48,351 nt of DNA from Acidimicrobiaceae bacterium (GTDB taxonomy: Bacteria; Actinomycetota; Acidimicrobiia; Acidimicrobiales; Aldehydirespiratoraceae), in assembly GCA_002729125.1 (NCBI GenBank), contig PBTQ01000104.1:1-48351 (forward strand). The letters run 5' to 3'. Positions 9,465 to 16,639 of this stretch are shown here, piece after piece; position 1 is the first letter of the stretch; each line of letters starts with the position of its first letter. The translations under genes and the position numbers were made by a program. The notes beneath the pieces were generated by a model. The model searched no databases. It saw only the letters and a list, made by a program, of their open reading frames with translations, and was not told the origin of the DNA.

Positions 9465-10496
9465 ATGAAGATCAGCACCACTATCGGTTTCGACGGCGAC
9501 CCCCAGCGCCTCATCCAACAAGCCAAAGACTTCGAGTCGGCCGGCGTCGACCTCCTCTGGGGCGCAGAGATCTACGGCTACGACCTCGTGTCGACACTTG
9601 CGTACATCGCCGCCAACACCGAGCGCGTCGAACTGATGACCGGCATCATCCCGCTGTATTCACGCAGCCCGGCCCTCATCGCGCAGACCGCAGCCACGCT
9701 CGACGCCCTGTCTGACGGCCGGTTCGTGCTCGGCTTGGGCACGTCAGGGCCACAAGTGATCGAGGGCTGGCACGGCGTGCCGTTCGAGAAGCCGATGGCT
9801 CGCACTCGCGACACGATCGACATCTGCCGCAAGGTCTGGAGCGGCGACAAGGTCACCCACGACGGCAAGGCGTACTCGCTGCCCTACGACGGCGGCACCG
9901 GACTCGGCAAGCCCCTCAAGTTCATGAACCGACCACCCGTGCGAGACATCCCGATCTCGATCGCGTCGATCGGCCCAAAAAACGTCGAGCTCACCGCCGA
10001 AGTGGCCGACATCTGGCAGACGATCCACTTCGTGCCCGACCGCTTCGAGCAGGTGTGGGGCGAAGCGCTCAAAACAGGCCTCACCAAACGCGATCCGGCA
10101 AAGAAGCCACTCGAGATCATCGCCGGACAGTTCGTAGCGATCGGCAAGGGTGATCACATCCAAGAAGCCCGCGACGCAGCCCGCGGCCTGATCGGTTTCT
10201 ACGTGGGCGGTATGGGCGCCAAAACGAAGAACTTCTACAACGACCTCTTCAAGCGATACGGCTGGGAAGAAGAAGCCGAGGAGATCCAGGATCTGTTCCT
10301 GTCCGGGAAGCGGATGGAGGCGTTCGCTGCAGTGCCCGAGGAGTACATCGACTTGTCGGCGCTGATCGGCGACGAAGGGTTCGTGCGCGAACGCATCCAG
10401 GTGTTCAAGGAGGTGGGTGTGACCCATCTCAACGTGAGCGCGATCGGCCCGGACCCGCTCAAGCAGATCGAGATGATCAAGGCGTGGAGCGAATAG
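9465..10496 (+). CDS. LLM class F420-dependent oxidoreductase
   Basis: A 343-residue luciferase-like monooxygenase-fold (TIM barrel) protein. The start MKISTTIGFDGDP, the segment VELMTGIIPLYSRSPALIAQTAATLDALSDGRFVLGLGTSGP and the WHGVPFEKPMARTRD motif match actinobacterial members assigned to coenzyme F420 rather than FMN. Such enzymes reduce or oxidise unknown substrates by hydride transfer from or to F420. The ATG at 9465 is the first plausible start; the open frame upstream runs antisense through the tRNA and is an artefact. The thioesterase-like gene begins 4 bases after its stop, so the two are probably an operon. Confidence 0.9.
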   Translation: MKISTTIGFDGDPQRLIQQAKDFESAGVDLLWGAEIYGYDLVSTLAYIAANTERVELMTGIIPLYSRSPALIAQTAATLDALSDGRFVLGLGTSGPQVIEGWHGVPFEKPMARTRDTIDICRKVWSGDKVTHDGKAYSLPYDGGTGLGKPLKFMNRPPVRDIPISIASIGPKNVELTAEVADIWQTIHFVPDRFEQVWGEALKTGLTKRDPAKKPLEIIAGQFVAIGKGDHIQEARDAARGLIGFYVGGMGAKTKNFYNDLFKRYGWEEEAEEIQDLFLSGKRMEAFAAVPEEYIDLSALIGDEGFVRERIQVFKEVGVTHLNVSAIGPDPLKQIEMIKAWSE

Positions 10497-10500
10497 CGGG

Positions 10501-10953
10501 ATGCCGCGACACGAAGGGGGCGGTCAACCGGTGAGCGACTTCTCTCTCACCCCCGAGAAGCTGAACGACTCGATGTCGACACTCTTTACGAGTTCGGTCT
10601 TCCGGTGCCTCGAGGTCTCACCCACCCATGTTCTGGCCGAGCAGAAGATCGACCAGAACGGCCTTCGTCCGGGTGGCTTCGTGCCGGGACCAGTGCAGTT
10701 CAGCCTCGCCGATCTCGTCCTCTGGTATCTCACCTCCGCCGCGATCAACCGCATCGAGCCGATGGCACTCACCTCCGACCTATCGATCCGGTTCCTCCGC
10801 CCGGGACAGGGCCAGATGCTCTACGCCCGAGCCGACCTCGACAAGGCGGGCCGGCTGATGATCATCGGGACGGTGAAAATCTGGGTCGACAATCACACGG
10901 ACAAGCCGATCTCCGTCGCCCAAGGCACCTACGTGTTGCCTCAGCCCGCCTAG
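10501..10953 (+). CDS. PaaI-type thioesterase (hotdog fold)
   Basis: A 150-residue hotdog-fold protein. The core includes GGFVPGPVQFSLADLVLWYL, the position where PaaI-like thioesterases carry their catalytic loop and central helix, and SDLSIRFLRPGQGQMLYARADLDKAGR, the beta-strand run that follows. It probably hydrolyses an acyl-CoA thioester. A GTG at 10531 preceded by GAAGGGGG is an alternative start and would give 140 residues; I list the longer form. Its stop and the stop of the convergent Rid gene share a CTAG palindrome. Confidence 0.8.
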   Translation: MPRHEGGGQPVSDFSLTPEKLNDSMSTLFTSSVFRCLEVSPTHVLAEQKIDQNGLRPGGFVPGPVQFSLADLVLWYLTSAAINRIEPMALTSDLSIRFLRPGQGQMLYARADLDKAGRLMIIGTVKIWVDNHTDKPISVAQGTYVLPQPA

Positions 10954-11330
10954 GGGCGCCGAGCCACGATCCGCACCTCGGCACGGGCATCAGGCAGCGC
11001 CAGCCCAGTCGTGCCGACCGCTGTCCATGCCGGCCATGGCTCGGCGACGTAGCGGTCGCGAACCTGCTGGAAGATCGCCAACTCAGCCATGTCGGTGTGC
11101 CAGCTGGTCATCTCGATCACGTCACTCCAGGTCAAGCTCGCCTCGGTCAGCACCAACGTGATCGAGTCGAACAGCTGAGTGAACTGTTCCTTGGCATCTG
11201 CAGCGCACCGGCCATCAGGGCCCATGCCGGTGACCCCGCTCAGAAAGGCAATGCCGTCGTGGACCACCGCAGGTGCGAAGTGCCATGCGTCGAACAATGA
11301 CCGCTGGGACTCGGGGACGATGTGCTCCAT
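10950..11330 (-). CDS. Rid (YjgF/YER057c/UK114) family protein
   Basis: A 126-residue Rid-fold protein with VVHDGIAFLSGVTGMGPDGRCAADAKEQFTQLFDSITLVL as the family core, in which GxT/S-G and the AxxQxxxxxxNixxxL positions are recognisable. RidA enzymes hydrolyse reactive enamines and imines using an arginine in an xARLP segment; here the corresponding segment reads GLALP, so the catalytic arginine appears replaced and this is probably a non-RidA subgroup. The start at 11330 is supported by a TACGCT hexamer six bases upstream. It lies downstream of the sulfurtransferase gene. Confidence 0.85.
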   Translation of the reverse strand: MEHIVPESQRSLFDAWHFAPAVVHDGIAFLSGVTGMGPDGRCAADAKEQFTQLFDSITLVLTEASLTWSDVIEMTSWHTDMAELAIFQQVRDRYVAEPWPAWTAVGTTGLALPDARAEVRIVARRP

Positions 11331-11336
11331 CGCCCA

Positions 11337-11342
11337 AGCGTA
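11337..11342 (-). promoter_or_regulatory. -10 element (TACGCT), Rid family gene
   Basis: The hexamer ends six bases before the ATG at 11330, in the 49-base gap after the sulfurtransferase stop. It gives the Rid gene its own leaderless promoter. Confidence 0.45.
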
Positions 11343-11379
11343 GATCGCTGCCGGTGCGAGTTCGGCCCGGCGACGTCGG

Positions 11380-12231
11380 CTAGGTCGAGCAGGGTGGGGT
11401 CGGGGGCGTGGTTTCGGCCGGCAGCCTGTCGTCGGCCCCCCACTGCGACCACGACCCGGTGTACAGCCTCGCGTCGGGGAGGCCCGCCTTGCGGCGAGCG
11501 AGCAGATCGGCGCATGCGGTGACACCAGAGCCGCAGTACACCACCACATTGTCGCCGTCGGCCCCGAGCGCGCCGTAGTGCTCAGCGAGCTCGGCGTCGG
11601 ATCGAAAGTGACCATCGGCGAGGTTCGTCCCCGCCGGCGCGTTCCGAGCACCCGGCACGTGCCCGGGCCTCGGATCAACCGCACTCCCATTGGCGAAGCG
11701 GTCGGGCGCACGGGCGTCGAGGATCGTCAGAGCACCATCGCGCGACTCGGCGAGCACCTGCTTGGTGATGACACGGTCGACTGGCCACTCGACCGGCGAG
11801 AACACTGCTGGCGCTGGGCTGGCGGGCCCCTCGGCCGTTGGCCCCTCCCAGGCGGCGAATCCGCCGTCGAGCACGGCAGCAGGCCGCCCAAGCGAGTCGA
11901 GCATCCACCACAATCGCGAGGCGATCAGGCCACCAACATCGTCGTAGGCGACGACCTTGGTGTCGTCGCCGATGCCGAGGCGGCCCATGGCGTCGGCGAA
12001 CGACACAGCGTCGGGAAGCGGGTGTCGACCACCGTCGGTCGAGGCAGGTGAGGAGAGGTCAACGTCGAGATCGGCGAACACCGCCGAAGCGATGTGCCCA
12101 CGCGCGAAATCGGCACGCTTCGGCCCCGCGTCGAGCGACCAGCGCACATCGACGACTACGAGGTCGGGATCGTCGAAATGAGCCGCGAGCCACCCGACCG
12201 AAACGATCGGCCCGAATTCCTCAGTGCTCAC
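11380..12231 (-). CDS. sseA: thiosulfate/3-mercaptopyruvate sulfurtransferase (two rhodanese domains)
   Basis: A 283-residue tandem rhodanese protein. The N-terminal inactive-type domain (VSVGWLAAHFDDPDLVVVDVRW to about residue 130) is followed by the catalytic domain, with ILDARAPDRF and the active-site loop CGSGVTAC; the persulfide-forming cysteine is about C233. It transfers sulfane sulfur from thiosulfate or 3-mercaptopyruvate to an acceptor. I take the GTG at 12231, which leaves 7 bases after the upstream dioxygenase gene; an ATG at 12270 would overlap that gene by 32 bases. Position in the dioxygenase operon suggests sulfur or sulfonate metabolism, but this is inference. Confidence 0.88.
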   Translation of the reverse strand: MSTEEFGPIVSVGWLAAHFDDPDLVVVDVRWSLDAGPKRADFARGHIASAVFADLDVDLSSPASTDGGRHPLPDAVSFADAMGRLGIGDDTKVVAYDDVGGLIASRLWWMLDSLGRPAAVLDGGFAAWEGPTAEGPASPAPAVFSPVEWPVDRVITKQVLAESRDGALTILDARAPDRFANGSAVDPRPGHVPGARNAPAGTNLADGHFRSDAELAEHYGALGADGDNVVVYCGSGVTACADLLARRKAGLPDARLYTGSWSQWGADDRLPAETTPPTPPCST

Positions 12232-12238
12232 GGCGCGC

Positions 12239-13057
12239 TCAGAATGGACGATCACCAACGACGGTGACACGCTCCATGCGACGATGCATCGGCAAGAAGT
12301 CGTTGGTGGCGGCGTGCTGCGCCGACCGGTTGTCCCACATCACGAACGTGTCGGGCTGCCAACGGACCCGACACTGCACCGACGGGCTCATGATCTGGCG
12401 TTCGAGATAGCGCAGGATCTTCGTGGACTGCTCCGGCTCGACATCGAGGATGTGCGAGGTGAAGCCGATGTTGGTGTAGATCCCGCGCTCGCCCGTCTCG
12501 GGATGGGTGCGAATCACGGGATGGTGCTGCGCTGGGTACCTCTCCCGCATGGCCTCACGCTCGGCCGGCGCAACCCGATCGAAAAACACCCGCGTGTAGT
12601 CGTGCACCGCAACGAGATCGTCGACCCGCTCCTTCCACTCGTCGGGCAAACGCTGATATGCCGCGCAGGCGTTGGCGAAGCAGGTGTCGCCGCCGTGAGG
12701 CGGGACGATCACCCCACGAAGGATCGACCCCATGGAAGGTTCGGCCCTCCAGGTCACATCGCTGTGCCATCCCGCTGCCACGAAGGTCCTGCCCGTGTCG
12801 CCGCCGGCCTCCAACACCACGATCTCGGGGTGCCCGTCGTCGTTTTCAGTGAACGGATGCACCTCGAGGTCGCCGAACAGTCGACCGAAGGCAATGTGCT
12901 CCTCCTGGGAGATGTGCTGACCGCGCAGCACCAGCACCTTGTGGTCGAGCCACGCCTTGCGGAGCTCCTCAGCCGTCTCGGTCGAGATGTCGGCCAGATC
13001 GACGCCGGTGATCTCGGCGCCGATCGAGGCGGTGAGCGGATGGATACCGATGGCCAT
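12239..13057 (-). CDS. TauD/TfdA family Fe(II)/2-oxoglutarate dioxygenase (copy 1)
   Basis: A 272-residue dioxygenase of the taurine/2,4-D type. The iron-binding triad is visible as H98-x-D100 in WHSDVTW and H248 in MWDNRSAQHAATND; R263 in RRMERV should bind the 2-oxoglutarate carboxylate. Members hydroxylate sulfonates, phenoxyacetates, alkyl sulfates and other small acids; the substrate is not evident. AGGAGGAC precedes the ATG and the gene starts nine bases after the stop of a close paralogue, forming one operon with it and the sulfurtransferase downstream. Confidence 0.9.
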   Translation of the reverse strand: MAIGIHPLTASIGAEITGVDLADISTETAEELRKAWLDHKVLVLRGQHISQEEHIAFGRLFGDLEVHPFTENDDGHPEIVVLEAGGDTGRTFVAAGWHSDVTWRAEPSMGSILRGVIVPPHGGDTCFANACAAYQRLPDEWKERVDDLVAVHDYTRVFFDRVAPAEREAMRERYPAQHHPVIRTHPETGERGIYTNIGFTSHILDVEPEQSTKILRYLERQIMSPSVQCRVRWQPDTFVMWDNRSAQHAATNDFLPMHRRMERVTVVGDRPF

Positions 13058-13066
13058 GGTGTCCTC

Positions 13067-13879
13067 CTAGAACGGGGCGTCACCGACGACGGTGACGCGC
13101 TCAACGTGGCGGGTCTCGGGCCAGAAGTCGTCGGTCGCAAAATGCTGGACGGCCCGGTTGTCCCACATCACGAAGGTGTCGACGCTCCAACGGATACGGC
13201 ACTGCGCCGACGGGTTCATGATCTGGCGCTCGAGATGACCCACGATCTCCGCTGACTCCTCGGGTGCGCAACCTTCGATCTCACGGACGAATGAGCGGTT
13301 GGTGTAGACCGTGCGCTGGCCGGTCTCGGGATGGGTACGGATGACGGGATGCCGGGCCGGCGGATAAAGCGCCTGCTTCTCGGCCCGCTCCTCCTCGGAG
13401 AGACGCTGCCCGAAGGTCATCGAGAAGTCGTGAATGGCGAACAGCGGGTCAACCCGATCCTTCCACTCCTGGCTGAGACGCTGGTAGGCGGCACCGGCGT
13501 CAGCGAAGCAGGTGTCGCCGCCCGCCGGCGGGATCACGACACCCCGCAGGATCGAGCCCATCGAGGGTTCGGCCCGCCAGGTGACATCGCTGTGCCAGTT
13601 GTTTGCCGCGTACTGGTACTCGGCGGTGGACTTGATCTTGACGATCTCGGGATAGCCCTTCTTGCCGACGGCGAACGGATGAACCTCGAGATCACCGAAC
13701 CGGCGACCGAAGGCGACGTGTTCCTCGACCGAAATGTGTTGGTCGCGCAGGACCAGCACCTTGTGGTCGAGCCACGCCTTGCGCAGCTGCTCGAGGGTCT
13801 CCCCCGAAAGATCGGCCATATCGACGCCGGAGACCTCGGCGCCCAGTGTTGCGGTGATCGGTCGGACCTCGATCGCCAT
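13067..13879 (-). CDS. TauD/TfdA family Fe(II)/2-oxoglutarate dioxygenase (copy 2)
   Basis: A 270-residue paralogue of the following gene, with long identical stretches (for example RKAWLDHKVLVLR and RAEPSMGSILRGV). The catalytic residues are H96-x-D98 in WHSDVTW, H246 in NRAVQHFATDD and the C-terminal arginine in HVERV. The two differ mostly at residues 70-95 (FAVGKKGYPEIVKIKS here), a loop that lies near the active site in TauD-like enzymes, and in the 150-175 region, so they may act on different substrates. GGGGGAAG precedes the ATG. It is the first gene of the operon and diverges from the GNAT gene. Confidence 0.9.
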   Translation of the reverse strand: MAIEVRPITATLGAEVSGVDMADLSGETLEQLRKAWLDHKVLVLRDQHISVEEHVAFGRRFGDLEVHPFAVGKKGYPEIVKIKSTAEYQYAANNWHSDVTWRAEPSMGSILRGVVIPPAGGDTCFADAGAAYQRLSQEWKDRVDPLFAIHDFSMTFGQRLSEEERAEKQALYPPARHPVIRTHPETGQRTVYTNRSFVREIEGCAPEESAEIVGHLERQIMNPSAQCRIRWSVDTFVMWDNRAVQHFATDDFWPETRHVERVTVVGDAPF

Positions 13880-13931
13880 GGCTTCCCCCGTTCGCTGAGT
13901 ATCAACCGCTCCAGAGTGGCACGATCAGGGG

Positions 13932-14447
13932 GTGGACGCACCTTCGCTGCGCACCAAGCGCCTCGTGCTTTTGCCACTCGGCAGCGCCGATCTCGACGAG
14001 GCCGCCGCGCTCTTCGCCGACCCACGCGTGATGGTCCACATCGACGGCGGGGCGCGAGGTCGCTCCATCACCTCGCGTCTGCTCCAAGCCAACGAACGCT
14101 GCTGGAAGACCGAAGGCTGGGGTCTCTGGGCGATCCGGGATGCCACGTCCGGGGCGTTCATCGGCCAAAGCGGGCTTCAGCGCATCCCCGAACTCCAGGA
14201 CGCCGACGTCGAGTTCAGTATGGTCATTGGGCGTCGAAACTGGCGGTTGGGCATCGCCACTGAGGCAGCCAACGCCATCCTGTACGATGCCCGGGGGCGC
14301 TTTTCGGGCAACCAGATCCACGCCCTCGTGCATCCTGACAGCGCTGCTGGCGGCCCGTTTCTTCGTCGGATCGGCTTTCGGCGCGATGACGATCAATTCG
14401 TCCGCGGCGAGACGCTCGAGGTCTGGCATACCCAGCGTTTGGGCTAA
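13932..14447 (+). CDS. GNAT family N-acetyltransferase (RimJ/RimL type)
   Basis: A 171-residue acetyltransferase. LRTKRLVLLPLGSADLDEAAALF is the usual start of the RimJ/RimL-like group, followed by WGLWAIRDATSGAFIGQSGLQRI and the RNWRLGIATEAANAIL segment, where the R/Q-x-x-G-x-A/G acetyl-CoA pyrophosphate loop sits. VHPDSAAGGPFLRRIGFRRDDDQFV matches the C-terminal strand. It uses acetyl-CoA to modify an amine, target unknown. The start codon is GTG; the purine-rich run before it is very close. Confidence 0.87.
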   Translation: MDAPSLRTKRLVLLPLGSADLDEAAALFADPRVMVHIDGGARGRSITSRLLQANERCWKTEGWGLWAIRDATSGAFIGQSGLQRIPELQDADVEFSMVIGRRNWRLGIATEAANAILYDARGRFSGNQIHALVHPDSAAGGPFLRRIGFRRDDDQFVRGETLEVWHTQRLG

Positions 14448-14510
14448 CGCAGATGCCTCGTCATCCGGCTCTACAGCCGACGTGAGCAAGCCACTAGCGC
14501 GCTGCTAGGG

Positions 14511-15942
14511 AGTTGGTGGCTGTGGATCCTCGTCGTCGTCGGTGTGTCACTGGTCGTGGTCGGGGTCTACGACCTCATCCGGAAAAAACACGCCATCCTT
14601 CGGAACTTCCCGGTTGTCGGGCACCTCCGCTACCTCCTTGAGGGCATCGGTCCCGAGCTCCGCCAGTACATCGTCACCGACAACGATGAGGGGCGGCCTT
14701 TCTCCCGGGATCAGCGACGGTGGGTGTAAGCAACCTCCAAGAACGAGCACGCCTACTTCGGCTTCGGAACCGACAACGACCTCGATCGAGCGGGCTACCC
14801 GTTCTTCCACCACAGCGCCTTCCCCATCGACAACGACACCGACAAACCCGTGCCGTGCGCCACGGTGCTCAGCGAGCGACGCAACCGACCTGGGGTCTTC
14901 CAGCCGGCCTCGATCGTCTCAATCTCGGCGATGAGTTTCGGTTCACTGTCGAGCGCCGCCGTCGTCGCCCTCGACCGCGGAGCTGTGATGGCGGACTGCC
15001 TGCCCAACACCGGCGAGGGCGGAATCAGCGTCCACCACCGCCACGGCGGCGATCTCGTCTTCCAGCTGGCCACCGGCTACTTCGGCGCACGCGACCATGA
15101 CGATGGCTTCTCGATCGACCGGGTGCTCGAATCGATGGACGGAGCGCCGGTCAAGGCCATCGAGATCAAGCTCTCACAAGGCGCAAAGCCCGGACTCGGC
15201 GGCGTGTTGCCCAGCAACAAGGCCACCCCTCGAGATCGCCACCGCCGGCGGCGTCGAGGTCGGTGTCACCGTGCGCAGCCCAGCCCGCCACCGAGTGTTC
15301 GATGACATCGCCGGCCTCGTCGAGTTCGTCGAGCGCATCGCCGATGCTTCCGGTAAGCCCGTCGGCATCAAGTCGGCTGTCGGCGACCGTGTGTTCTGGT
15401 CCGAATTCGCCGAGCATATGGCAGCTACCGGCCAGGGCCCGGACTCCATCATGGTCGACGGCGGTGAGGGCGGCACGGGTGCTGCGCCGCTCGTGTTCGC
15501 CGATCATGTCGCCCTTCCGATCCGACAGGCGTTCCCGCTGGCGCGCCGCACCTTTGCCGAGAACTGCCTTGAGGACACCGTCGTGTTTGGCGCTGCTAGA
15601 AAGCTTGGGCGCCCGCCCGATGCTGCACTCACTTTGGCACTCGGTGCCGACATGCTCGGCGTCGGCCGCGAGGCGATGCCTGCCATCGGCTGTATCCAGG
15701 CCCAGGAGTGCCAAACCGGCCACTGTCCGACCGGTGCCGCCACTCAGAGGCCTCGTCTCGTTCGCGGGCTCGACCCCACCGACAAGTCGGTGCGGATGGC
15801 GTCGTACATCAAATCCCTCCAGCGTGACCTGCGCTCGCGGGGCCACGCGATGGAGCACGGCCATCAAAGCAAGATCCGCCTCGATCAGATCAGCATCGGA
15901 AACGGTTCCGGCCACACCGTGCCTGCCACCGAGGTGTTCTGA
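14511..15942 (+). pseudogene. FMN-binding glutamate synthase-like protein, inactivated
   Basis: The sequence matches the short glutamate-synthase-type FMN proteins: an N-terminal hydrophobic helix (VVVGVSLVVVGVYDLI), KHAILRNFPVVGHLRYLLE, then SISAMSFGSLSSAAVVAL, NTGEGGIS, KLSQGAKPGLGGVLP, DGGEGGTGAAPLVFADH and the cysteine cluster CIQAQECQTGHCPTG. It is not intact. A TAA at 14727-14729 interrupts the conserved RWVYATSK segment at the tyrosine, and a net +1 shift around 15226-15231 (KATP to EIATAGG) changes frame. The end, TVPATEVF followed by TGA, also looks shorter than relatives. No convincing start codon precedes the N-terminal helix, so the left limit is approximate. It could reflect true decay or sequencing error. 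Confidence 0.8.
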
Positions 15943-16551
15943 TCAGCTCCAGCTCTCCGGGTCAGCGGGGTCACCGAACAATTCGATCGAGTTGAACGCC
16001 GGATCCGGTTCGACCGACGCACCGTCCGGCCAGATTCCTGCTTCAGCGGCCACCTCGGCACGAACGCCACCCGAGCCCCACTGCACAAAGCCGAAAATCG
16101 TGTCGGGGTTGGTGACGTCGCTGCCGGAGTGCAGCGCCGCCTCACCACCGTCGGCTGAGAGACCGCCGAGCACTGATGCCATGACCAGGACCGATGTCCC
16201 CGCCGGGATCGTGCCCGCAGCGACCGGGCCGATGTCAACGCAGGTCGCGGACTGACAAATCTGGACACCACCAACGTCGGCATCGGTATCTCCGACATTG
16301 GCGATCTCGACATAGCCGTCGTCGCCAAACTCGACGAACACCATCTGCAAATCAGGAAGTTTCGCCGCCTCGGGCGGAATCGTGTCGGTGGTCGGCGGCA
16401 CCGTCTCCTCGGGCTCGGCGTCAGCCGCGCCATCAAACATGTCGCCGGATCCGACGGAAGCGCGGTCGTCATCAGCTGAGTCGTCGCTGCCGCCGCACGC
16501 AGCGGCAAGCAGGGCGAACGACATCAGCGGAGCGAGCAAGAGGTGGGGCAT
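15943..16551 (-). CDS. lipoprotein with lamin-tail-like domain
   Basis: A 202-residue secreted lipoprotein. MPHLLLAPLMSFALLAAAC is a lipoprotein signal peptide with the modified cysteine at 19, followed by an acidic, threonine/proline-rich linker to about residue 62. The rest (DLQMVFVEFGDDGYVEIANVGD, then VGGVQIC and FGFVQWGSGGVRAEVAAEAGIWPDG) resembles a bacterial lamin-tail (LTD) immunoglobulin-like domain, usually anchored on the cell surface. GGAGGA stands six bases before the ATG. Its stop is directly adjacent to the stop of the converging pseudogene (TGATCA). The role is unknown. Confidence 0.82.
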   Translation of the reverse strand: MPHLLLAPLMSFALLAAACGGSDDSADDDRASVGSGDMFDGAADAEPEETVPPTTDTIPPEAAKLPDLQMVFVEFGDDGYVEIANVGDTDADVGGVQICQSATCVDIGPVAAGTIPAGTSVLVMASVLGGLSADGGEAALHSGSDVTNPDTIFGFVQWGSGGVRAEVAAEAGIWPDGASVEPDPAFNSIELFGDPADPESWS

Positions 16552-16639
16552 CACGAGTCCTCCACGAGGCAGGTCAGGGGGTGACGTAACGGTAGTGGTC
16601 CTCGTCGGGTCAGGGCATGCACCAGCAGTGCACCGTGTC

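Noticed and set aside
12224-14263. Plus-strand open frames of 343 and 310 codons opposite the dioxygenase pair
   Set aside because: They mirror each other because the two sense genes are paralogues; no ribosome binding site and no sensible protein composition.
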